From Lactifluus volemus (Eukaryota; Basidiomycota; Agaricomycetes; Russulales; Russulaceae), in NCBI GenBank assembly GCA_022376515.1, contig WTXI01000066.1, positions 1-64,000 of the forward strand: DNA of 64,000 nucleotides. The letters run 5' to 3'. Position 1 is the first letter of the stretch. Every line of letters begins with the position of its first letter. A program made the translations under genes and the position numbers. The notes beneath the pieces are model-generated. The model was not told the origin of the DNA and searched no databases. It saw only the letters and a program-made list of their open reading frames with translations. Below are positions 1-11,302 of this stretch, piece after piece.

Positions 1-501
1 TAGTAGCTGGTTTTTCGCCATTCGGACTGCGTCTGCCAGAAGGCCGCGTCCCTATGCGAGGCCGCTGCGCCCAAGGATGGTGGGCTGTGTGACGAGTTCT
101 TGTCCTTGATTGAAACCAATCGATGCCCGGTCCAGAGGGGTCTATTTGCCCTCCAATGAATCGCCAGGTGGTCATTTTGCTCGCAATGCCTTTTTTGAGA
201 TATATTCCATTAGGCGTTTCCGTTCGGTTCCTCCAAGTCGTTCGTGTATGATTGTGAAGTGATCTCTCGGGAGGGGGTTTGCATCTGTGCCACGGGAGGC
301 GGTCTAGGGTACGGGGAGCCCGGCTGTCCAGCGGCTCAAGCTTATCATTGGGAGAAGAAACAACGCACGCCAAAAACATCCATCTAGCAGGGCCATAGGC
401 CGTACGTCCGTAGATTCGCGGCGCTTTGTGCGGTGTTCGTGACTTGGCGTTGGTAAACAGCGTTTAAAGGGTTTGGTATTGGCTTGTCTGCGCGCATACA
501 C

Positions 502-508
502 TATAAAT
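502..508 (+). promoter_or_regulatory. TATA-like box of F-box gene 1
   Basis: TATAAAT lies about 195 bp before the ATG at 703, inside a block (gcgcgcatac, then the box, then gtaggtgtg) conserved before most class I copies. Equivalents are seen at about 4802, 11100, 39841 and 50128, with weaker forms near 25221, 30655 and 46270. Conservation in place suggests a core promoter, but the distance implies a long 5' leader. Confidence 0.4.
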
Positions 509-576
509 GTAGGTGTGTGTGGTGTGAAAGGAGGTGTGGCTCATAATGAGGCGACGACGGCGACGATGATGAAGGT

Positions 577-590
577 GGACGCTAGCGTCC
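577..590. promoter_or_regulatory. 14 bp perfect dyad upstream of F-box gene 1
   Basis: GGACGCTAGCGTCC is its own reverse complement and ends 113 bp before the start codon. Related dyads sit at a similar distance before six other copies. A dimeric transcription factor site is a guess. Confidence 0.4.
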
Positions 591-702
591 AATTCTGGAT
601 ATAGGTCAGCGCCCAATTACGCATCGGTCGTAAATGGCCTACACGTAACACCTTGCTGTACACTCTTCAATCGCATCCACGTCATTACTCACCTCCCTGA
701 AA

Positions 703-2235
703 ATGCTTGGTTCTACCATAATTGATTCTCCCTTCGGCCGGCTTCACGGTGAGCAGTTCCAAATCATGACCATCAAATTTGTGTCTCTGATCTGTTCACA
801 AACTTGCAAATCAATAGAGCCTAACAGCCATAGACGACACTCACCTATCCATATCCTTAACGATGACGTGCTCCTCCATATTTTCTATCTTTATTGGCTG
901 CCGGGAACGGACGAATATGACGTTGAATTTGGGATAGGTACTGCTTTGTCCCACCAACGTTGGTGGTATGAGCTGGCACATGTTTGTCAACTGTGGCGAA
1001 ATCTAATTCTTAAATCACCATCCCGACTCAACCTTCATCTCCTCTGCACCAATGGTGTGCCTGTAGCGGACATGCTCGCACATTCGCCACCTCTACCACT
1101 CACCATCTGTTATGACGCCATGGATCGCAAGATAACAGCAGAAGATGAATCGAGTATTTTGCTCGCCCTTTCGCACCGTGATCGCGTGCATCACATTTAC
1201 TTTGAGATGCTCCCGGCCAAGTTCGTCACAGTTATGGATGATCAATTCCCAATTCTGGAACGCATGTATATTGATTATCGGACCGAAGTTGTCCTTCCTG
1301 TAACGTTTCAAGCCCCCAATCTACGTCATCTCAGATTATGGACGGCTTCCATTCCAATTCGATCACCCTTACTTGTCACTTCTGCCGCGGGACTCATCTC
1401 TCTCTCGCTTCACGATATCCTAGCATCCGGCTATTTCCCACCGAGCTATTTACTTACCCGGCTTTCGCTTATGGCCCAGCTGGAGAAGATGATCATTAGA
1501 TTTAAATCCCCTCTTCCCAACCGTGATGTTGAAAGCCAGTTGGGCCAGACCCCGAGCATTGCTCAAGTCACACTTCCTAACCTACGCCGGTTCCAGTTCC
1601 GAGGAACGGCCACATATTTGGAGGGTCTTGTTTCTCGGATCAGTGCCCCTTCCCTCAGCACCTTTAATGTCGATCTTTTTAATCAGCTCTCCTTTACTGT
1701 TCCATCCCTCTTGCAGTTCATTCAAACATCCGAGACCCTCAGAATTAGCGTTGTCCAAGTAACTTTCGGTGGTGCGCTCGACGTTTTATTTCATACGACC
1801 ACCAAGGGGTGGGAGACTTCCTTGATGTTGCGGATCGAGTGCAGACATCTCGACTGGCAGGTTGCCTCTGCGGTGCAATTCTTTGGTACACTTTCACCCA
1901 CACTTTCTGTTGTGGAGAAAGTCGCATTCAGTTATCGAGAGCACTATCAATCATCAGAATGGCACAACGATGTCGACCGAAGACAGTGGCGTGAACTTCT
2001 TAGGCCATTCACCAACGCGAAGGAAATTCATGTGCAAGATGGTCTCGTCAGCAAAATCTCTCGCTCCTTACCATCCGATGATGGAGAGCCACCACTGGAG
2101 CTCCTTCCGAACCTTGAGAAGGTTGGATATACTGGAGGAAGCGATGCTAGGGACGCATTTACCCCATTTCTCAATGAACGACGAGTAGCAGGCCATCCCG
2201 TCAGCCTGCGCTCGGTCGATATTCTATATGCCTGA
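703..2235 (+). CDS. F-box-like protein, array copy 1
   Basis: Predicted join of 703-748 and 818-2235, giving 487 residues. The 69 nt intron has GTGAGC and AATAG ends and is a multiple of three without a stop, so the frame also reads through it. An F-box-like region lies at about residues 24-85 (HILNDDVLLHIF, then WWYELAHVCQLWR and SPSRLNLHLLCTNGVPVADM). The rest is a family-specific region ending with the conserved LLRPFTNAK and PLELLPNLEKVGY. There is no signal peptide or membrane segment. F-box proteins generally bind Skp1 and recruit substrates to an SCF ubiquitin ligase; neither partner nor substrate can be read here. The C-terminus is slightly shorter than in sister copies (it ends VDILYA). 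A MFS transporter fragment lies downstream on the opposite strand. Family assignment is fairly sure, the biological role is not. Confidence 0.8.
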   Translation: MLGSTIIDSPFGRLHGEQFQIMTIKFVSLICSQTCKSIEPNSHRRHSPIHILNDDVLLHIFYLYWLPGTDEYDVEFGIGTALSHQRWWYELAHVCQLWRNLILKSPSRLNLHLLCTNGVPVADMLAHSPPLPLTICYDAMDRKITAEDESSILLALSHRDRVHHIYFEMLPAKFVTVMDDQFPILERMYIDYRTEVVLPVTFQAPNLRHLRLWTASIPIRSPLLVTSAAGLISLSLHDILASGYFPPSYLLTRLSLMAQLEKMIIRFKSPLPNRDVESQLGQTPSIAQVTLPNLRRFQFRGTATYLEGLVSRISAPSLSTFNVDLFNQLSFTVPSLLQFIQTSETLRISVVQVTFGGALDVLFHTTTKGWETSLMLRIECRHLDWQVASAVQFFGTLSPTLSVVEKVAFSYREHYQSSEWHNDVDRRQWRELLRPFTNAKEIHVQDGLVSKISRSLPSDDGEPPLELLPNLEKVGYTGGSDARDAFTPFLNERRVAGHPVSLRSVDILYA

Positions 2236-3062
2236 GGGTCTGTAGGTGTGAGCACTGTAGCGATGTAGCTGATTGGTGGATCGAAGTACGTCTCGCACAA
2301 CTATCCATATCTTAGTCGCGCTCACACCATTTATTCTCCTGTTCATGACGGCCACCAGGATCCTAGTCATTGATGAGATCGCAACATTAATAAAGCGGCC
2401 CAACTAGCTTATCCTAGTCAAAATAGGCATATGCATTCTTAATGACTATCACATACCCTTCCTCAGATCTCTAAGTATAATTTATCTCTCGATACATGTT
2501 GGCTAACGTTATATCGCGTTTCGAGCACGGTATCATGACTGTTATGCCTACCAGCTTCGCCATCACACCTCCTTTGATCATGGACGGATCTAACGATTTC
2601 AACTTCCTCACCGTAGTCCTTCGCTCTTTCTGCTGACCATCGTGGATACCGTCAGTGTTGGATATAAATTATTTGGAGATCATAGCGTTTTTGATACCCC
2701 GTCGAAGTGGGCCAGCTCATAATCACGATTCCTATGCCCGGGCCAAGTCTTCCCACCTCTGTCCAAGTAGTAGTCGTATTTAGGGGCGATGAATAGAGCT
2801 CGTGAATCACCTGAACGCGGCACTGAGGACTTGGAACCTATATTTATCAGCGGATTGATGTCCTACCTCGTTGACGTGCTGCGGACTGTCAGGTGGCACT
2901 GGCGCTGCCAGGGCCAGTGGTGACTCGGAGTTGGGCACCAGCAACTCAAGAGTTTCGGAAAACGCTTTTTTTTTGTGTTGCAAAACTCGATCGAGTTACT
3001 AATACTGGTACAAGGTCGAAATACATCGTGACCCGTCTTTTCAGGTTATTCGATCCACCTTT
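2236..3062. repeat. Array 3' flank, unit 1
   Basis: This non-coding stretch repeats after most F-box copies. It begins with a block reading gctgattggtggatcgaagt, continues through a TAG-rich spot near 2766, and ends with the region that follows the MFS stop codon on the opposite strand. No gene is supported inside it. Confidence 0.5.
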
Positions 3063-3911
3063 TCACCTACTTCCAAGTGGGCTTGAAAGCTGTACGGCAA
3101 TGCACAAGCTACCATTTCTGACTATAAAGGCGAAACGTGACGCAGCAGCGGGTTCCACTGTTCTTTGGATCGAGACCACCGTCAGCGCGAGACCATTCCG
3201 TGGCACCAAGACATCGCTTGTTGGGCGCAGCAGAGCATACGTACATGAGTACTGAACCTTATAATTCATAGCGCTCTTTCAGCATGGTTCATACATAGAA
3301 AATTGGTGAACACGTACCCCAGCCCATGTTGGAGATAGATATTGACCCAAGCTACAGCATGATAAGCACCCATAATGCGCTTACGCCGCTACCGGAGCGT
3401 AGCGTCACGTTCTTGAAGGGGGACATGAGAGAGATTGGGACGATATTTGTGATGAAGACGCGCCGCGGACAGAAACGACCAAGATGCGCGGGAAGGCCGG
3501 CCATCCATCGACCAAATGCGAAATGAGGGGGAGAAGGGTCGTGGCCGTCATTTCGAATAGGCCGTAATTCGCATATTAAGACTAGTCTTGTGAACAGTGA
3601 GCGGAGCGGTAGGGCGTCTAGTGATCCCTCTGTAACCTCACATCTTCCTCCCTGGGGGTTGAGATTCGTTGTGAAAGGGTTGGAGTTCACTGTCTAGATG
3701 ACGTGTAAGTACAGCTGTACAGCGCTCCCTTTGGGAGGAGAGCCAACCTATTTCAAGAAGACTGCAGCCAGAAGAAACGACAAGAGGACATAGGCGGCAC
3801 ATGCGAAACACGGCAGGAGGGAATTTGACCCAGAAGGGGCGCGAGAAGACATCTGGCCAACGATCTTGGGCCGGCTCCACCGATAAAAGGCCTAGGGAAT
3901 CGAATGCGTCA
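3063..3911 (-). pseudogene. MFS transporter 3' fragment, unit 1
   Basis: The reverse strand matches the C-terminal half of the intact MFS gene at 61,036-62,798: exon 5 (QDRWPDVFSRPFW), exon 6 (PLRSLFTRLVLI, PRRVFITNIVPISLM) and exon 7 (VVSIQRTVEPAAASRFAF). It is broken. About five bases are missing after the WVKFP segment, a stop replaces a Glu codon at the end of exon 5, and most of the last membrane segment (ILGGY...LLAAVCG) is deleted. It is the longest partial copy and its left end lies in what was intron 4, where homology stops near 3,911. It cannot encode a transporter. Confidence 0.75.
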
Positions 3912-5008
3912 TGAATGAATTAGAATGAATTGTAGGCAGCCAGACCTGCTACCTCACCACACCCCTTTCACTAGACGCTTTTTCTATCTACCTTTCGGCA
4001 TCGCCACGACCCTCAACACAATGCCAACTTCACACCACACGCTGCAAAGCTCTCCCTTTACACCACAGTCAAAGCACTCGCTTTCCCCTTTGTTCCTAAT
4101 AGCTTCTATTATCTGTCCTGTATATATAGACCTATATTTCTCTCTCATCATCATTCCTGTGTTCTCTCTCCCTTTCGTGCGATCTCTAAGTTTTAGCATT
4201 TCCCCTCAACGGCCCCAAAACGTTTCGAGTCTCGCGTTACGACTAAGCGTTTCGAATCCTTATCTCTCCTCACTTCTCACACTCCTATTTTTCCTACTAT
4301 CTCACTCGGGACGACATCAAGTCTCGCAGCCGACACACATCACTGCTAGCCAGCGACCGTTGTCCACACTCCAGCTGCCTTGCAATTGGTCTTGGCTCTG
4401 GACCGGATATTTGCGCCATTCCGCGCTCTGGGAAAGGCGAATCGATATTGAACACGATATCCATAGCTTACTCTGTGGACTTCAATTTGCGTTCTTGGGT
4501 GGGGCGGGGGGGTGCCATGGCAGTAGGGAGCGAAGAGTCAAGCTAGTATGAAATAAGACGGTTTGATCCGTGTGCGACCTCTCAGGCTCGCACTTAATCC
4601 TGGCAAGCTGCGCACTTGGCTTTTCGCTGGATATCATTGGGAGAAGAAAAAACGCACGATAAAAACGTCCATCTAGCAGGGCCGTACGTCCATAGCATTC
4701 GTGGGGGCATTGTGCGGGATGTATTCATGACGTGGCGTTAGTGGCCAGCGCTTGAAGTGTTTTGATCGTGGTGAGGTATTGACCTGTCTGCGCGCATACT
4801 GTATAAACGTAGGTGTGTGAAAGTGTAGAAAAGGAGGTGCGGCTCATAATGAGGCGACATGGTGATGACGAGGAAGGTGGACCAATTCTGGACATAGGTC
4901 TGCGCCACCTTGACCAGTTGACCAAGGACACCGCCACCGCCAGGCATTGGTCGTCCATGAGGTCTCTTCAATCGCGTCGCGTTACTAGTAATACTCACCT
5001 CCCTGAAA
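3912..5008. other. Pyrimidine-rich spacer and upstream flank of copy 2
   Basis: About 3,925-4,310 is CT-rich and has a 208-residue open frame of Ser/Leu/Phe-rich sequence with no domain. I treat it as non-coding low complexity. From about 4,320 the DNA matches the upstream flank of the other array units, including a TATA-like TATAAAC at 4802. The upstream dyad is lost here. Confidence 0.45.
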
Positions 5009-6480
5009 ATGTTTGGTTGCTGCTCTACCATGATTTATCCTCCCTTCATTGGAAGGCTCGGCCGACGTCACGGTAAGCAGTTCCAAATCATGACCTTTGT
5101 GTCTCTGATCTGTTCACAATAGGGCTCACCAACAATAGACGACACTCACCATCTATATCCTCAACGATGACGTGCTTCTCCATATATTTCATCTCTATCG
5201 GCTACCAGAACCAAGGGAATACGACGCTGAATTCAGGATAGTCACTGCTTGGTCCCGCCAACGTTGGTGGTACAAATTGACACATGTTTGTCGACTGTGG
5301 CGAAATCTTATTCTTGAATCACCATCCCGATTCGACCTTCATCTCTACTGCACAAATGGTGTGCCTGTAGCGGACATGCTCGCACATTTACCACCTCTAC
5401 CACTCACCATTGTTATAACACTCAACGGAAGCTAACAGCAGAAGATGAATCGAGCATATTACTCGCACTTTCGCACCGTGATCGCGTTCGTCACATGTAC
5501 TTTTCGGTGCTCCCAAATATGGGCAAGTTCGTCTCAGTTATGGATGATCAATTCCCAATCCTGGAACGCATGTATATCGAATCTCGGACCGAAGTGGTCC
5601 TTCCTTTCACGTTTCAAGCCCCCAATTTACGCCATATCAGGATATGGACGGCTTCCCTTCCAATTGGATCACCCTTACTTACCACTTCTGCCGCGGGACT
5701 CGTCACTCTCTCGCTTCACGATATCCCAGCATCCGGCTATTTCCCTCCGAGTTATCTACTTACAAGGCTTTCGCTTATGGTCCAGCTGGAGAGGATGGGC
5801 ATTACATTTCAATCCCTTCTTCCCGACTATGATGTTGAAAAGCAGTTGCACCAGACCCCGAGCATTACTCCCGTCACACTTCCTAACCTGCGCCGGTTCC
5901 TGTTCAAAGGTACGGCCACATATTTGGAGGGTCTTGTTGCTCGGATCAGTGCCCCTTCCCTCAGCATCCTCAACATCTATCTTTTTAATCAGCTCTCCTT
6001 GACTGTTCCACACCTCTTGCAGTTCATACAAACATCCCAGAACCTGGGATTTACCGCTGTCCACGTAACGTTCCGTGCACTCGAAGTTTCGTTATATGCG
6101 GTCACTCGGGAGTGTGACGTTCCCCTGACGTTGTGGATCAGGTGCGGAGATCTTGACTGGCAGGTTGCCTCTGCAGTGCAATTCTTTGATACACTTTCAC
6201 CCATACTTTCTATTGTTGAGAAAGTCACATTCAGCTACGAAGAGCAGAAACAACTTGAATCATCAGAACGGCACAACAATATCGACCGAAGACAGTTGCG
6301 TGAACTCCTTAGGCTGTTCACCAGTGCGAAGACCATTCGTGTACAAGACAGCAAAATTTTCCGTTTCTTTCCATCCGATGATGGAGAGTTATGACATTCC
6401 TCGATGAACGACAAGTAGCAGACCATCCCGTCAGCCTTCGCTTAGTGGATCGTTCGATGCCTAAGGTTCATTACGTGTGA
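5009..6480 (+). pseudogene. F-box-like pseudogene, array copy 2
   Basis: All landmarks of the family are present: ATG at 5009, donor GTAAGC at 5073, acceptor at 5122 (50 nt intron), F-box region and body. Three lesions break it. One base is missing near 5,150 (acc atc where sisters read acc tat cca). A second frame change near 5,430 disrupts the segment before AEDES. A deletion near 6,390 removes about 25 codons of the conserved PLELLPNLEEVGYSG end and puts a stop after DDGEL. The tail resumes out of frame to the usual terminal codons at 6,478. It is most like copies at 11,303 and 25,412. Confidence 0.85.
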
Positions 6481-7379
6481 GCGCTGCGACGACTTGAATT
6501 GGTGGATCGAAGTACGTCTCAACACAACTATCCATATCTTAGTCACGCTCACGCTCACATCTATTCTCCTGCCAGGCTCCCAGTCATTGACGAGATCGCA
6601 ACAAAGCGGCCCAACCAACTTATCTTGGCCAACATAGGCGTATACATCTTGGTGAATATCACGCGGTGCCTTCCTCCAATTCTCTAAGTACAATTTGTTT
6701 CTCCCTGCATTCCTTGATAACTGCCCAAATCGTGCATACATAGTGGCCATCGCCATTCGCATTTCGAGTACGGTGTCATTTCCTTGCGATGTATTTACGT
6801 AGTACACTCTACGACTGTTATGCCTAACTTATCAGCTTTGATTATGGTCGGATCTAGCGATTCCAACTTTCTCACCATAGTTCTTACTCTCCTGCTGACT
6901 CTGATGGCCGGCTCATAAATTCAATTCCTACTACGCAAAGTCTTCCCACTTCGGTCCAAGTAGTAGTAGTAGTAGTAGTAGTAGGGGCGATGGATAGAGC
7001 TCGGACCACCTGAACGCGGCACTGAGCTTGAGGACTCGGAACCCTATATTTATCAGCGGACTGATGCCCTACGTCGATGCGTATGTGCCGCGGACTGCCT
7101 GGTGGCTGGCGCTGCCAGTAGTGACTCGGAGTTAGCATTTTCTAACTTCCGAGTCCTTATGAGGCTGATTATTCGTCCCCGCGGAGTCTGTGACCTCAGC
7201 AGAGTCGTAGGGGATGGGCACCAGCAACTCTTTGAAAATCCGAGACAAGAGTATTCAATTCTTCTTTGCATTGTACAACTCGACTGAGATAATACAAGGT
7301 CGAAATTACATCGTGACCTATCTTTTTCAAGTTATTCAATCCACCTTTGCACCTACTTCCATATGGTCCTGGAAGCTAT
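6481..7379. repeat. Array 3' flank, unit 2
   Basis: The conserved downstream flank of the F-box genes, holding a (TAG)8 tract and then the sequence that follows the MFS stop codon on the other strand. No coding sequence is supported. Confidence 0.5.
6961..6984. repeat. (TAG)8 microsatellite
   Basis: Eight perfect TAG units. The same site holds ten units at 13,309 and four at 17,144, so the tract varies between paralogous flanks. Confidence 0.9.
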
Positions 7380-8009
7380 ACGGCAACGCGCAAGCTACCA
7401 CACACAGCGGTTAGCAGTACAATATGAGTGACATACCCACCCAAGATATAGATCTTGACTGTAAAGGTGAAAAGTGACGCAGCAGCAGCGGGTCCCACTG
7501 TTCTTTGGATTGAGACCACCGTCTGCGCGAGACCATTCGTCGCACCAAGTGATCGCTTGTTGGGAGCAGCAGCGCATACGTACCTGAGTACTGAACCTTA
7601 TAACATACAGAGCTCTTTCAGTATGGCGCATAGATAGAAAATTGGTGAACATACCGAAGCTCAAATTGACACTGACTCGAGCTGGAGCATGACAAGCACC
7701 CATAATGCGCTTACGCCGCTACCGGAGCGTAGCGTCAAGCTCTCGAAGGGGAACATGAGATAAATACGATGATACTTGTGGTCGGACCGAAAAACCCAAC
7801 GATGTGTGGGAAGGCGATATACTGAAGAATTCCATTCAGAGTCCCACTGCATATCCGGCCATCCACAGACAGATGGATACGGGACTCATACCGAGTCCGC
7901 CGAACTCGACTGATGTCAACCAAATGAGGGGGAGAACTTGAGGGGTCGTGGCGGTCATTTCGGGGAGGCCAAGTCTTGCCATAGTTCGCAATTGTCCTTA
8001 TTCGTGGCA
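7380..8009 (-). pseudogene. MFS transporter 3' fragment, unit 2
   Basis: The reverse strand matches exons 6 and 7 of the intact MFS gene (GILQYIAFPHIVG, SGSGVSALWVLVML, then the exon 7 region), but in shifting frames. Homology stops abruptly near 8,009 at a join with the F-box upstream flank: gcaattgtccttattcgtgg followed by the gtggtatctattcgtgacat block. The same join recurs near 18,207 and 36,770. Confidence 0.7.
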
Positions 8010-8264
8010 CTTTGGGTGGTATCTATTCGTGACATGGCATTGGTGGACGGAGCTCGATGTATTTGAAGGTTGGTAAGGTATGAGGCGACGACGGTGGAGT
8101 GGGGATTAGGGACAGCGGGGGCGGGGGCGGAGGGCGGGATGACAGGCGTGGGAAGCGTAGCGGACGTTGTACAGTTACCCGACGCTGAGATAAGCATAGA
8201 CAACGCGACTTCATCCCTCCTCGGGGCAGCTCCCGGCCCTCCAGCGGCGACAATGATGAAGGGT

Positions 8265-8278
8265 GGACGTCGGCGTCC
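8265..8278. promoter_or_regulatory. Upstream dyad of F-box gene 3
   Basis: GGACGTCGGCGTCC, one mismatch from a perfect dyad, ends 122 bp before the ATG at 8400. A 150 bp GC-rich segment is inserted just upstream relative to sister copies. Confidence 0.35.
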
Positions 8279-8399
8279 AATTTGGACATAGGCTAGCGCC
8301 CAAGGATGCCGCCACCGCCAAGAGAATGCGTCCAAGAGGCCTACACACCACTACACGCTCTCGTCAATCGCACCCACGTTATTACTCACCTCTCTGAAA

Positions 8400-9984
8400 A
8401 TGCTTGGTTGCTGCTCTACCATAATTTATGCTCCCCTCGTTAGAAGGCTCGGCCAACGTCACGGCAATCACCTTCAAGTTCAAGTCGGTAAGTCGTTTCA
8501 AGTCGTGGTCCCTGCCAGTCATCTGTTCACAAACTTACGAGTTAGTAGGGCTCAACAACGATAGGCGACACTCACCTATCCATATACTCAACGACGACGT
8601 GCTTCTCCGTATATTTCATCTCTATTGGCTGGCAGAACCGGACGAATTCGACACTAGATTTGGGATGGTCATTGCTTGGCTCCGCCAACGTTGGTGGTAC
8701 AAACTGGCACGCGTTTGTCGACAATGGCGAAATATCATTCTTGAATCACCATCCCTGCTTGACCTTCATCTCCTTTGCACCAATGGTGTGCCTGTAGCGG
8801 ACATGCTCGCACATTCACCACCTTTACCACTCACCATCCATTATCACGCTCGGGGTGGCGACATAACAGCAGACGATGAATCGGGTATATTGCTCGCACT
8901 TTCGCACCGTGATCGCGTCCGTCACATTTACTTTGAGATGCAAAATGTGGGGCAGTTCGTCACGGTTATGGATGATCAATTCCCAATTCTAGAACGCATG
9001 TATATCCTTTCTTTGACCGAAGTGGCCCTTCCTGTAACGTTTCAAGCTCCCAATCTACGCCATCTCAGACTAAGGGTGGCTTCCATTCCAATTGAGTCAC
9101 CCTTACTTACCGCCTGTGCCGCGGGACTCGTCGTTCTCGAGCTTTACGATATCCCAGCATCCGCCTATTTTCCTCCGAGTTATATACTTACCCGACTTTC
9201 GCCTATGCTCCAGCTGGAGAATCTGTCCATTTCATTTAAATCCCCCATTCACAACCATGATGTTGAAAGGCAGTTGCACCACACCCCGGATATGACCACA
9301 CTTCCTAACCTACGCTGGTTCACGTTCACTGGCGTGAGCGTCTATTTGGAGACCCTTGTTGCTCGGATCAGTGCCCCTTCCCTCAGCACCTTTCGTGTCA
9401 GGCTTTTTAATCAACTCCCCTTTACTGCTCCACGCCTCTTTCAGTTCATACAAACATCCGAGAACCTCACATTTAGTGCTGTCCAGGTAACATTCGGTCG
9501 GAACGACGTTTCATTACACGCGGTCACTCGGGAATGGAACACTCCCTGGATTTTGCGGATCTCGTGCAGCCATCTCAACTCGCAGGTTGCGTTTGCAGTG
9601 CAACTTTTCGATACACCTTCTCCCCTACTTTCTCTTGTCGAGAAAGTCACATTTAGCTACGAAGAGCACAATCGATCATCACAACGGCACAACAACGTCG
9701 ACCGAAGACAGTGGCGTGAGATCCTTAGGCCATTCACCAACGCGAAGACTATTCTTGTGCAAGGTGATCTCATCAGCAAAATCTTCCGTTCCTTGCCCTC
9801 TAACCATGGAGAGCTACCACTGGAGCTCCTTCCTAACCTTGAGGAGGTTGGATATTCTGGAGACAGCAATGCTTGGGACGCATTTACCACATTTCTCAAT
9901 GAACGGCAAGTAGCAGGCCATCCCGTCAGCCTGCGCTTGGTGCATCGTTTGATGTTCAATGAGCCTAAGGGTCTGTACGAGTGA
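8400..9984 (+). CDS. F-box-like protein, array copy 3 (class II)
   Basis: Predicted join of 8400-8487 and 8549-9984, giving 507 residues. The first exon (MLGCCSTIIYAPLVRR) and the body are in different frames. The 61 nt intron, with a consensus GTAAGT donor and TAG acceptor, brings them into one frame. This is strong evidence that the ATG at 8400 and the intron are real, even though an ATG at 8428 lies in the body frame. The F-box region (HILNDDVLLRIFHLYWL, then WRNIILESPSLLDLHLL) is followed by the family body. It shares with copies at 14922, 18434 and 36977 an 88 nt first exon, a loop written QNDVSLH or RNDVSLH, and an upstream region lacking the TATA-like block. The likely role is an SCF adaptor by family only; the substrate is unknown. 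Confidence 0.82.
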
Positions 9985-11302
9985 GCGCTTCTACAATTTG
10001 GATGGAGCTAATCGGTGGATCGAAGTACGTCTCGATACAACTACCCATATCTTAGTCGCGCTCACACTCGCATCTATTCATGATGACCGCAGGATCCTAG
10101 TCGTTGAGATCGCAACAAAGTGGCACAACTAGTTTTTCTTCAAGTTATTAGTAGTCAAGATAGGCGTCAAGATAGGTGCATACATTCTTGATGGCTATCA
10201 CGTACCCTTACTCAGATTCGCTCATATGATTTGTCTCTTCATGCTGGCCATCGTTCGACCGTGATGTCATTTCCTTGCGATGTATTTATGTACATATCTA
10301 CGACTGTTATGCTCACTGCAAACTATACCAAGTCTTGCAATCTCGTATCGTACTGAGTCAACTGACCACGGAGATCCGGCCGGTGACCGTTTCTCGAATT
10401 TAGCCCGATGTTTGATGAAGTTTAAGTGGTTTCAAGGACGTTTAAGTGCTGTTCAAGTTATTTTCGACTTTTCCTGGTGCATAATAATCAGAAATCCCAT
10501 CAGGCCAAGTAGAAAATAAATCCTTAGATAAAACGAAGCAGGACGTGGAAGCGCTACAAACAATTGCGCAGTAGATAAATATATATCGGCTATATTATGA
10601 TTTAATTTGTGGTACGTAGTCCTACGGGGTAGCGGGGATCACTGCTACTAGCCAATGACCGTTCACACATGCAGCTTTGGACCAGATATTTGCCGAACTC
10701 CACTCTCTAGGGAAAGGCGAACCGAGATTTGAACACGACGTCCCATAGCTTATTCTGTGCTCTTCTTCCTGTGCTTTTTGTTCCATTTATTTGTTCATTT
10801 GCGTTCGTCGGTGCGGGCGGGGCGGGGCGGGGCGCTATGGCAGTACGGCCCGGGGAGCGGAGACTCGGACTTCACTGACCTCTCGCGTACCGAATCCTGG
10901 AACGTTGCGCACTTGGCTGATACGCTGGTTATCGTTGGGAGAAGAAACAACCCCACGCCCAAAACCGTCCATCTAACAAGGCCGTACGTCCATAGTATTT
11001 GTGGCGCCTTGTGCGGTATGTGCCCGTGACGTGGCGTTGGTAGACAGCGCTTGAAGTGTTTGAAGGTGGTAACGTATTGACCTATCTGCGCGCATACTGT
11101 ATAAATTTAGCCGTGGCTCATAATGAGGTGACGATGGCCAGGGTGGCGATGACGAGGAAAGTGGACGCCAGCGTCCAATTCTGGATACAGGTCAGCGCCC
11201 TCCTTGGCCAAGGACACCGCCACCGTCGCCACGGGAATGAGGTATCGGTCGTCCAAGAGGCCTATATACTCTTCGATTGCATCCACGCCATTACGCTCCT
11301 CC
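9985..11302. repeat. 3' flank, deleted module M and upstream flank of copy 4
   Basis: Three parts are visible. First is the array 3' flank. Next, about 10,350-10,560, is an internally deleted version of module M: its two ends (near ctgaccacggagatccggcc and caggccaagtagaa) are joined without the middle found at 33,340-34,010. From about 10,640 comes the F-box upstream flank, with a GC-rich run near 10,815 and a TATA-like TATAAAT at 11100. No gene is supported. Confidence 0.5.
11163..11176. promoter_or_regulatory. Upstream dyad of F-box gene 4
   Basis: GGACGCCAGCGTCC, a near-perfect dyad ending 127 bp before the predicted start. Confidence 0.35.

Larger units (their letters stand above)
1..702. 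other. Upstream flank of first array unit
   Basis: No gene is recognised here. From about 330 onward the DNA matches the region upstream of the other F-box genes, with a block reading ggagaagaaacaacgcacgc at about 351 and the run leading to the TATA-like box near 502 and the dyad at 577. The first 300 bases do not match other units and hold nothing I can name. Confidence 0.5.

Noticed and set aside
3925..4551. 208-residue open frame on the + strand
   Set aside because: The translation is Ser/Leu/Phe-rich from pyrimidine-rich DNA, has no domain and has no counterpart in the other units; low complexity explains it.
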